Part shown: in pieces, positions 12,301 through 24,300 of the stretch
Numbering within the stretch: position 1 is the first letter of the stretch
Layout of the letters: the number at the start of each line of letters is the position of its first letter
Program-made: the position numbers and the translations under genes
Notes under the pieces: model-generated
Told to the model about the DNA's origin: nothing
Seen by the model: only the letters and a program-made list of their open reading frames with translations
The model's database searches: none
Assembly: GCA_025642075.2 (NCBI GenBank)
Contig: JAODUO010000064.1
Span: forward strand, 467,501-531,500
Length of the DNA: 64,000 nt
Reading direction: 5' to 3'
Origin: Ridgeia piscesae
Taxonomy: Eukaryota; Annelida; Polychaeta; Sabellida; Siboglinidae

Positions 12301-15300
12301 GATGTGTAGTTGTTCCCCCCAGAGAGAGCCGTGTCCCTGGGTCAAGACCTCAAGAAACAGCCCTACAGAGACCGCAGCTGGCTCGGATACAAAACTCGCA
12401 GTCGTAAGTCATTTTACTAACTACTGTTGTACTAGTTAAACATTTAGATACAAGATAACTGGTGAGTGGCACATTTAAACTTCGTAACTGTACATTTGGC
12501 AAGTTGTTTTGTATTTGTTGGGAAGTAAACTTTGCAGACATGTTCCTGTACACACACATACATGTCCATGTACATACACGTCACTGTACACACACGTAAC
12601 TGTACACACACGTCCCTTTACATATATGTCCCTGTACATACATGTCCATGTTCACACACGTCCCTTTACACACACATCCATGTACACAGACGTCCATGTA
12701 CACACACATCCATGTACACACACGTCCATGTACACACACACGTCTGTGTACACACGTCCATGTACACACACATCCCTGTACACACATCCATGTACACACA
12801 TGTCCCTGTACACACACACGTCCATGTACACACACATCCATGTACACACACGTCCCTGTACACACATGTCCCTGTACACACACGTCCCTGTACACACACG
12901 TCCATGTACACACACATCCCTGTACACACACATCCCTGTACACACGTCCCTGTACACACATGTCCCTGTACACACACATCCCTGTACACACATGTCCATG
13001 TACACACACATCCATGTACACACACGTCCCTGTACTAGAGACAGATCTTGTATGACCCAAGAAGACTGACTGTGACGTGACGTCACTGTATGTTGCAGGT
13101 GACGCGACCCTGTCCCGACACTCGGGCATTGACATTGGTCAGCTCAACCTGCAAGGACGAATTGTGTCCACTCATTCTGGAGACGTAAGTCATCAAACAA
13201 GTTCACTTTGGTTTACCTGGGTCAGGACATTCTGTATTGTCTTCACATAGAAGCAAGTAACTGAAGTACTAGTTCCTTCATCATATGTGGCAACTGGGAA
13301 AAGCTAAATTTTATTTAAAACAACAATCCTAACTGTTTTATTTTGCTTTTACACATTCTAGTAATGTGAATGTGTACACAGCATTTGTTATTACATCAAT
13401 CTGAGCCGGTTTTTTAATGTGAGTTTTAAAATGTTCAGTTGTACAGTGGTCAGTGGACCTTGAAACAATCACAGAAGCCATGTGATGTAGGCTAGTGATG
13501 TAGACTAGTGATGTAGGCTGGTGATGTAGGCTAGTGATGTAGGCTGGTGATGTAGGCTAGTGATGTAGCATTGTGAACAAAATATTTATGTCTGTGTAAT
13601 ATCTGTACGCATATGTAAACATACATATGTAAACACACATGTAAACCCCATGTGCATTTGCAGTCAGGTTGTAATGTCCTTTGTGTCCTAACTTATTGAT
13701 TTTCTTTCCTGGCAGTTGTGGCGAGGAATCTGGCAGAGCAATGATATTGTTGCCAAAATACTCAACTTAACCGAATGTACCGCAAGAAATTCACGTGACT
13801 TCAAGGAAGAGTACCCAAGACTGAGGTATGTTTGATTAGTCTTGGTACTAATTGCATCAAGACGGTTCAGTCATCAACACCATGTTGAAGTGGTTATGCT
13901 AGTTATTCTGGACACATTGTTTTTGTCTCCTTCGTTCTTTTGAAAATTGATCAGATTATAAAAACATGGCCTATAAATGAAAGGAAAAGTGTCGGGACAT
14001 AATTTGTTTGAATGTCATAGTCGCTGCTGTCAATGATCCAACTTCCAAGTAAGGGTATAGATGTATACACATTGGGATCTCATAGTTCTCTTTATCAAGA
14101 ACATCTTTAAATTCATCAATGAATTAAGTGGCTATTAGTACAAGAAGATGTTTAAAGCAGCGTGTGTCATGTGTCGTGTGTCATTCGTTGTGTGTCATGT
14201 GCTGTAGGATCTTCAATCACCCCAACATCCTGCCCGTGCTTGGAGCCTGCAACCAGCCCCCCAACCTCGTCGTCATCTCCCAGTTCATGCCCTTTGGCTC
14301 TCTCTACGACGTGCTGCACGGAGAAACAGGTACGAGTGGTTGTGGGTGTGCGTGCGTGTGTGCGTGTTGAGAGAGAGAGAGAGTGAGTGAGTGATGAGAG
14401 TGAGAGAGTGAGTGAGTGAGTGAGTGAGTGAGTGAGTGGTGAGTGAGTGAGTGAGTGAGTGGTGAGTGAGTGAGTGAGTGAGTGAGTGAGTGGTGTGAGT
14501 GAGTGAGTGAGTGAGTGAGTGAGTGAGTGAGTGAGTGAGTGAGTGAGTGAGTGAGTGAGCGAGCCAGTGATCCAGCAAGAGTTGAGTGAGTGTGCGTGTG
14601 TGTGTGTGAGTGTGCGTGCATGCGTGCGTGAGTGAGTGAGTGAGTGAGGGTGAGTGAGTGAGTGAGTGAGTGTGCATGAGTGTGTGTGTGTGTGAGTGAG
14701 TGAGTGTGTGTGGGGAGTGAGGTGAGTGTGCGTGAGTGAGTGAGTGAGTGAGGTGAGTGTGAGTGAGTGAGTGAGTGAGTGAGTGAGTGAGTGAGTGAGT
14801 GAGTGAGTGAGTGTGTGGGTGGGTGTGAGTGAGTGAGTGAGTGAGTGAGTGAGTGAGTGAGCGAGCCAGTGATCCAGCAAGAGTGAGTGAGTGTGGTGTG
14901 TGTGTGAGTGTGTGCATGCATGGTGAGTGAGTGGTGAGTGAGTGAGTGAGTGAGTGAGTGAGTGAGTGAGTGAGTGAGTGAGTGAGTGTGCATGAGTGTG
15001 TGTGTGAGTGAGTGAGTGTGTGTGTGTGTGTGAGTGGTGAGTGAGGTGAGTGTGCGTGAGTGAGTGAGTGAGTGAGTGAGTGAGTGAGTGAGTGAGTGAG
15101 TGAGTGAGTGTGAGTGAGTGAGTGAGTGAGTGAGTGAGTGAGTGAGTGAGTGGTGAGTGAGTGAGTGGGTGGTGGGTGGGTGGGTGGGTGGGTGGTGGTG
15201 AGTGAGTGTGTGTGGTGTGTGAGTGAGTGAGTGAGTGAGTGAGTGTGTGAGTGAGTGTGTGAGTGAGTGTGTGTGAGTGAGTGAGTGTGTGTGGGTGGGT

Positions 15301-18300
15301 GGGTGTGTGTGTGTGTGTGTGTGTGTGAGTGAGTGAGTGAGTGAGTGAGTGAGTGAGTGAGATTCATGTCTCAGTCAGACCAGTGTTGCCATAAGTTTAC
15401 AACATTCCTCATCTGGCTGTGGTATTTACTGCAGCTCTGCGCGGGGTCGGTTTTGGTATTCACAGCCGTCTTCTTTTTAAAAGTAAACCGCATTTTGATT
15501 AGCTAGGAACTACGAATCAGAACACAGCTTACAATTTGTGCTTGCATACCGTTGGAAAGATTTTACTACGCTCTGTGTCAGAAATTTACATTCACAGTCA
15601 TACGGTCAGATTCGGGAAAGCGTGATATCAGCGGATTGGTGTATCCAGTATATGTTAGGTCATCATCAGCCAATGTCATCGCAGTTAGACTGTTAATAGT
15701 TACTAGATATGTTATTAGTTAAGCCCCATTATTGCCCCTTGTGGTTGTCATGCGTCAAGTGAAAGTGTTCTTGCAGGTATTGTAGTGGATCAGAACCAGG
15801 CGTTGCGCTTTGCCCTGGATGTAGCACGTGGCATGGAGTTCCTGCACTCCCTCGAACCTATGATACCAAACATGTACCTCAACAGCAAACATGTCATGGT
15901 AAGTGACTGTCATCTACACACCCTTAGTTTGAACCAATGTTACCCAATATGTACCTCAACAGCAAACATGTCATGGTAAGTGACTGTCATCTACACACCC
16001 TTAGTTTGAACCAATGTTACCCAATATGTACCTCAACAGCAAACATGTCATGGTAAGTGACAGTCATCTACACACCCTTAGTTTGAACCAATGTTACCCA
16101 ATATGTACCTCAACAGCAAACATGTCATGGTAAGTGACAGTCATCTACACACCCTAGTTTGAACCAATGTTAACCAATATGTACCTCAACAGCAAACATG
16201 TCATGGTAAGTGACGTCATCTACCACCCTTAGTTTGAACCAATGTAACCAATATGTACCTCAACAGCAAACATGTCATGGTAAGTGACTGTCATCTACCC
16301 ACCCTCAGTTTGAACCAATGTTAACCAATATGTACCTCAACAGCAAACATGTCATGGTAAGTGACAGTCATCTACACACCCTCAGTTTGAACCAATGTTA
16401 ACCAATATGTACCTCAACAGCAAACATGTCATGGTAAGTGACAGTCATCTACACACCCTCAGTTTGAACCAATGTTAACCAATATGTACCTCAACAGCAA
16501 ACATGTCATGGTAAGTGACAGTCATCTACACACCCTCAGTTTGAACCAATGTTAACCAATATGTACCTCAACAGCAAACATGTCATGGTAAGTGACAGTC
16601 ATCTACACACCCTCAGTTTGAATCAATGTTAACCAATATGTACCTCAACAGCAAACATGTCATGGTAAGTGACAGTCATCTACACACCCTCAGTTTGAAC
16701 CAATGTTAACCAATTGTACCTCAATAGCAAACACGCATTGATAAATGACAGTCTCAGTTGAATTTTGCATTCTTCCAGTCAACATATGTGGTTTTGCTAA
16801 ATACAGATGTTAGTGTGTAGAGTAGTATGCATTCTGTGGAACCATTCAATGCTTTAGTTTCACACCTGGCAGAGTTGTTTTTGCCAATACCCGATATCTT
16901 TGGGAAGCATTTGGTTTACAGAATTAGAATTATTGTCTGAATGCTATATGTTCATATGTAACCACCATAGTCTGTAGGAAGCTACTTGTTTATACGGCAG
17001 AGGGAACTGAGACAATGTGGAGTTACTGAAACAACAGGCTTTGAAACAACAGCAAGAAAAGTGACACATGTGAAAGAAGTGCCTTGCCAACTGTAGAAAT
17101 GTGAAAGCCTACGAGTGAAAGAATTACTATGAAACAGTTACATATGATTGTAATTGTCACAACTGGTTTATTTTGTTTTAGTAAAATATCACTCAAGCAT
17201 GGTTGTTTCTATTTTTATCATAATATTGACTAACTACAATAAAGCAGCTTTGTAAGTTCCTGTACTGTAAAATTCCCCAAATTAAAAGTTTCCATTTAAA
17301 ACAAATGTATCTTACATCATGTTGTTTGAAGCAATTCACGATTGATGCACAGTGAACTTAATTCATAGATGTCACTGTCACAGCCTGTGTCACTGTCACA
17401 GCCTGTGTCATTGTCACATCATGTGTCACTGCCACAGCCAGTGTCACTCACAGCCTGTGTCAATGTCACAGCCTGTGTCACTGTCACAGCGTGTGTCACT
17501 GTCACAACATGTGCACTGTCACAGCCTGTGTCACTGTCACAGCCTGTGTCACTGTCACTGCATGTGTCACTGTCACTGCATGTGTCACTGTCACAGCCTC
17601 TGTCACTGTCACAGCCTCTGTCACAGTCTGTGACACTGTTGCAGCCTGTATCACTGTCACAGCCTGTGTCACTGTCACTGCATGTGTCACTGTCACAGTC
17701 TGTGTCACTGTCGCAGCCTGTGTCACTGTCACAGCCTGGTCATGTATGCTGTGTCTTGTTATATGTCAGGTGTGGTCAGTGGTCAGTGGTGTTGTTGACC
17801 AGTGCTGCCCTCTGTGGGTGATGTACATTTCAGATCGACGAAGACCTCGCCAAGATTAATGTTGATGACCCCAAATATCAGCGACAGACTGAAGACGGGG
17901 TCGTTATCTCTGGGGTAGGGTTGGCTATGAGGGCCACATCTGGAATGGCTGCTGTGGTGTTAGTTTGATACTCACAAAGCATAGCAACTAGCTGTGACCA
18001 CAGTGTGGGTGGAATACTCAGGTGGCCCGGTCCTGTTTGTAGACCCTAAAGTGTCATAACACTGCATGCTCTTTAACTCAGTGATGTTTTGGTGCAACTC
18101 TAGTTCTAGTTGGTGTCAGGTCCAAAAATAGCAGTATAGTACAGCTGTCCCTCCTCCCAGCTCAGAGTTAGCATAATGTTTTTATTATTTAATTTTTATT
18201 ATTTTTTTGTATTTAATATGTTGCTTGCGATGCTTAAAATTAAAATATACACAATGTTTTATTATAACATCAGATTTAATCTTCATGTTCTGCAGTTTTA

Positions 18301-21300
18301 TTTTGATGAGAGATTTTGCCAGTTGTCCATTCCTGTACTGTTTCAGTTGGTTGTGGCTTTCTGTAACCATGTACATACTGTTGCAGCATTCCTTTCTCTG
18401 ATGGGACAATGGTGTAACCATGTAGAAACTGGTGTTGTCTCTAATATCAGGCACTTGTAATAATGATATGCTTCATACATCCTACTAACACCTTGTAGCA
18501 TCAGATAAATGTGATTTAGTTAGTTTCTTGTCCATATTGGCTGCCGTGTTTAGATTTTTGCAATTGTATACAAACCACAGATGACAGCTTCAATGCTTGT
18601 TGGCAGTTTCATGTTTGACACATGTGACAACATACGCTGTATACTGGTGTCACAGGAACTGTCAGAAAATGCTAGACAGAATCACAACAAACACTATATC
18701 ATGTCTGTATGTGTCGCTTGTGGATAACTTTGTCCTCCACAAGTGGTGGCTCCGGGGACTGACGTCACAATTATAATTGTGTATGTGACCTCCATAAGTT
18801 CTTGCCTTGAATTATAAACATTTCTCTTTCCTACCTACAGTTCTAGCTGTCACATGTTCCCCGTGTTTGTGCCACAAGAAACATACATTTCGGGCCTGAA
18901 TTTCAATAAAATATACAGCATAATTGCCGACAGGCTTACCTATCAGTTAGCCATTGTGTAAGCTTGAGGGACCTTGTTGCTAGGCAACACCAGCTACATT
19001 GCGTTTATTGTGAAAGAGCATGAATAGGATCAGTCCGCATTGGTTTGTCTTTTATTTTAATACTCTTCCATTGAGCTATTTCAGCTATGAAGGAAGTTTA
19101 ATTTCATTATTGACTAGTTTTGGCAAAATTACTTAGACTGATGTTTATGAAAGTTAAATAAAGATTGATATTGTCATTATTGTGTATAAACCATGACTTG
19201 TACAACTGGGATGTGTTCACTAACATCACTAATCCAGCTTGGTTTGTTCCTAGGTGGTGTGTGTACCTAGGTAGCCGTGGTTGTTCTACTCGCTGTACAA
19301 TGTGCATGCAGGGTGTGGTGATGTTGACAAACATCAGAGGTGTTCTCATTACAGCAAATGTGTTATGATTACAGTAAATGTGTTCTGATTACAGTTGTAC
19401 ACATTTGCTGCAGGTTACTGTTTAACATTTCACAGAGTTGTAGATGTTTGCAGGAACATTGCAACTCAACTGTGGCTCACACTGAGCAGGACAAGTGTCA
19501 CTCTGACACCCTATAGTGGCATCACCTTAGGTGCTTGCCAAATGATTAAAGTTTCGACTATTTAGAGACAACCTGTTAGCAGGTGTTTCCTGCCATATAA
19601 TGTTCATATGATAACATCATGAGATAGACGAGTGTGCAATTAATTATGTATTATGGTTCTTGGGTGATGAGAGATATGGTGTGCTGTGACTCCTACAATG
19701 ATTACTACTCATTCCACTACACTTATGAGAGGTAGACAAAAACACCATACTGCAGAAGTTGGTGTTTAGTCTGTGTTGATCTACGTTATGATTGTGTTGA
19801 TCTACGTTATGGCTGTGTTGATCTATGTTACAACTGTGTTGATCTATGTTACAACTGTGTTCTATGTTACGGTTGTGTTGATCTGTTACAACTGTGTTGA
19901 TCTATGTTACAACTGTGTTAATCTATGTTATGGTTGTGTTGATCTGTTACAACTGTGTTGATCTATGTTACAACTGTGTTGATCTATGTTATGGTTGTGT
20001 TGATCTATGTTACAACTGTGTTGAACTATGTTACGGCTGTGTTGAGCTACATTATGGCTGTGTTGGTCTATGTCATGGCTGAGTTGATCTGTGTTATGGC
20101 AGTGTTGGTCTATGTCACAGCTGTGTTGGTCTATGTCACAGCTGTGTTGGTTTATGTCACAGCTGTGTTGGTCTATGTCACAGCTGTGTTGGTCTATGTC
20201 ACAGCTGTGTTGGTCTATGTCACAGCTGTGTTGGTCTATGTCACAGCTGTGTTGGTCTATGTCACAGCTGTGTTGTTCTATGTCACAGCTGTGTTGGTCT
20301 ATGTCACAGCTGTGTTGGTCTATGTCACAGCTGTGTTGGTCTATGTCACAGCTGTGTTGGTCTATGTCACAGCTGTGTTGGTCTATGTCACAGCTGTGTT
20401 GGTCTATGTCACAGCTGTGTTGTTCTATGTTACAGCTGTGTTGATCTATGTCATGGCTGTGTTGATCATGGCTGTGTTGATTATATCATGGCTCTGTTGA
20501 TCTATGTCATGGCTGTGTTGATCTACATTTGTATGTTATGGCTGTGTTGATCTATCATGGCTCTGTTGATCTATGTCATGGCTCTGTTGATCTATGTCAT
20601 GGCTCTGTTGATCTATGTCATGGCTCTGTTGATCTATGTCATGGCTCTGTTGATCTATGTCATGGCTGTGTTGATCTACATTTGTATGTTATGGTGTGTT
20701 GATCTGTCATGGCTCTGTTGATCTATGTCATGGCTCTGTTGATCTATGTCATGGCTCTGTTGATCTATGTCATGGCTGTGTTGATCTACATTTGTATGTT
20801 ATGGCTGTGTTGATCTGTCATGGCTCTGTTGATCTATGTCATGGCTCTGTTGATCTATGTCATGGCTGTGTTGATCTACATTTGTATGTTATGGCTGTGT
20901 TGATCTGTCATGGCTCTGTTGATCTATGTCATGGCTCTGTTGATCTATGTCATGGCTCTGTTGATCTATGTCATGGCTCTGTTGATCTATGTCATGGCTG
21001 TGTTGATCTGTCATGGCTCTGTTGATCTATGTCATGGCTGTGTTGATCTACATTTGTATGTTATGGCTGTGTTGATCTACATTTGTATGTTATGGCTGTG
21101 TTGATCTATCATGGCTCTGTTGATCTATGTCGTGGCTCTGTTGATCTATGTCATGGCTCTGTTGATCTACATTTGTATGTTATGGCTGTGTTGATCTACA
21201 TTTGTATGTCATGGCTGTGTTGATCTGTCATGGCTCTGTTGATCTATGTCATGGCTCTGTTGATCTATGTCATGGCTCTGTTGATCTACATTTGTGTCAT

Positions 21301-24300
21301 GGCTTGTTGATCTCATTTTTATGTCATGGCTCTGTTGATCTTTGTCATGGCTCTGTTGATCTATGTCATGGCTCTGTTGATCTACATTTGTATGTCATGG
21401 CTCTGTTGATCTATGTCATGGCTCTGTTGATCTATGTCATGGCTCTGTTGATCTATGTCATGGCTCTGTTGATCTATGTCATGGCTGTGTTGATCTACAT
21501 TTGTATGTTATGGCTGTGTTGATCTGTCATGGCTCTGTTGATCTATGTCATGGCTCTGTTGATCTATGTCATGGCTCTGTTGATCTATGTCATGGCTGTG
21601 TTGATCTATGTCATGGCTGTGTTGATCTATGTCATGGCTCTGTTGATCTATGTCATGGCTCTGTTGATCACTTTGTATGTCATGGCTGTGTTGATCTACA
21701 TTTGTATGTTATGGCTGTGTTGATCTGTCATGGCTCTGTTGATCTATGTCATGGCTCTGTTGATCTATGTCATGGCTGTGTTGATCTACATTTGTATGTT
21801 ATGGCTGTGTTGATCTACATTTGTATGTCATGGCTGTGTTGATCTGTCATGGCTCTGTTGATCTATGTCGTGGCTCTGTTGATCTATGTCATGGCTCTGT
21901 TGATCTACATTTGTATGTATGGCTGTGTTGATCTACATTTGTTGTCATGGCTGTGTTGATCTGTCATGGCTCTGTTGATCTATGTCATGGCTCTGTTGAT
22001 CTATGTCATGGCTGTGTTGATCTGTCATGGCTCTGTTGATCTATGTCATGGCTCTGTTGATCGTATGTCATGGCTGTGTTGATCTATGTCATGGCTCTGT
22101 TGATCTATGTCATGGCTCTGTTGATCTATGTCATGGCTCTGTTGATCTGTCATGGCTCTGTTGATCTATGTCATGGCTCTGTTGATCTATGTCATGGCTG
22201 TGTTGATCTACATTTGTATGTTATGGCTGTGTTGATCTGTCATGGCTCTGTTGATCTATGTCATGGCTCTGTTGATCTATGTCATGGCTGTGTTGATCTA
22301 TGTCATGGCTTGTTGATCTATGTCATGGCTGTGTTGATCTATGTCATGGCTCTGTTGATCTATGTCATGGCTGTGTTGATCTGTCATGGCTGTTGATCTA
22401 TGTATGGTATCATGCATGGCTGTGTTGATTACTTTGTTGCATGGCTGTGTTGATCTGTCATGGCTCTGTTGATCTATGTCATGGCTCTGTTGATCTATGT
22501 CATGGCTCTGTTGATCTATGTCATGGCTGTGTTGATCTACATTTGTATGTCATGGCTCTGTTGATCTGTCATGGCTCTGTTGATCTATGTCATGGCTGTG
22601 TTGATCTACATTTGTATGTTATGGCTGTGTTGATCTGTCATGGCTCTGTTGATCTATGTCATGGCTCTGTTGATCTATGTCATGGCTTTTTATCACATGA
22701 TGATCTCGTTGATCTATCATGGCTGTGTTGATTGTTGTCTGTTGTCTTTGACACTGTAGATCGATGAGGATCTCACCGCCAGAATCAGCATGGCGGACTA
22801 CAAGTTCTCTTTCCACGAGAAAGGCAGTGTATAACCCTGCATGGCTGGCACCAGAAGGTACAACATTATATCATATCCATACAATGTTTACATGTTTTAC
22901 TGTCACATGCTGAAATATGCACAAAAATACAATCTCTTAATCATATCCACTTAAAGGTGGGCTGAAACGCTTTAACAACCATTGCAAAAACATAAGAACA
23001 TACTATCTAGAGGATGTATGACAATGTGTTATTCAGACATGTAACTGACTGAGTGTTGTTGAGCAGTGACAGCTGTGTTATTCAGACATGTAACTGACTG
23101 AGTGTTGTTGAGCAGTGACAGCTGTGTTCTTCAGACATGTAACTGACTGAGTGTTGTTGAGCAGTGACAGCTGTGTTCTTCAGACATGTAACTGACTGAG
23201 TGTTGTTGAACAGTGACAGCCATGTTATTCAGACATGTAACTGATTGAGTGTTGTTGAGCAGTGACAGCTGTGTTCTTCAGACATGTAACTGACTGAGTG
23301 TTGTTGAGAGCAGTGACAGCTGTGTTCTTCAGATGTAACTGACTGAGTGTTGTTGAGCAGTGACAGCCATGTCTTCAGACATGTAACTGACTGAGTGTTG
23401 TTGAGCAGTGACAGCCATGTTATTCAGACATGTAACTGACTGAGTGTTGTTGAGCAGTGACAGCTGTGTTCTTCAGACATGTAACTGACTGAGTGTTGTT
23501 GAGCAGTGACAGCCGTGTTATTCAGACATGTAACTGACTGAGTGTTGTTGAGCAGTGACAGCCATGTTCTTCAGACATGTAACTGACTGAGTGTTGTTGA
23601 GAGCAGTGACAGCTGTGTTCTTCAGACGTGTAACTGACTGAGTGTTGTTGAGCAGTGACAGCTGTGTTCTTCAGACATGTAACTGACTGAGTGTTGTTGA
23701 GCAGTGACAGCTGTGTTCTTCAGACATGTAACTGACTGAGTGTTGTTGAGCAGTGACAGCCGTGTTATTCAGACATGTAACTGACTGAGTGTTGTTGAGA
23801 CAGTGACAGCTGTTTTCAGACATGTAACTGATGAGTGTTGTTGAGCAGTGACAGCTGTGTTTTCAGACATGTAACTGACTGAGTGTTGTTGAGAGCAGTG
23901 ACAGCTGTGTTCTTCAGACATGTAACTGACTGAGTGTTGTTGAGCAGTGACAGCCATGTTATTCAGACATGTAACTGACTGAGTGTTGTTGAGCAGTGAC
24001 AGCTGTGTTCTTCAGACATGTAACTGACTGAGTGTTGTTGAGCAGTGACAGCCGTGTTATTCAGACATGTAACTGACTGAGTGTTGTTGAGAGCAGTGAC
24101 AGCTGTGTTCTTCAGACATGTAACTGACTGAGTGTTGTTGAGCAGTGACAGCCATGTTATTCAGACATGTAACTGACTGAGTGTTGTTGAGAGCAGTGAC
24201 AGCTGTGTTCTTCAGACATGTAACTGACTGAGTGTTGTTGAGCAGTGACAGCCGTGTTATTCAGACATGTAACTGACTGAGTGTTGTTGGAGCAGTGACA

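Noticed and set aside
12509..13135. Long open frames on both strands (THVPVHT / MCVYRDV)
   Set aside because: Translation of a 16-bp CA-rich minisatellite; open in several frames at once.
14167..15367. Minus-strand open frames up to 360 codons (THSLTHSL)
   Set aside because: They lie wholly in the (TGAG)n satellite. The tetranucleotide has no stop in those frames and there is no protein family.
19773..22731. Series of plus-strand open frames (VDLCHGS, LIYVMAL)
   Set aside because: 21-bp satellite artefacts in an ILK intron.
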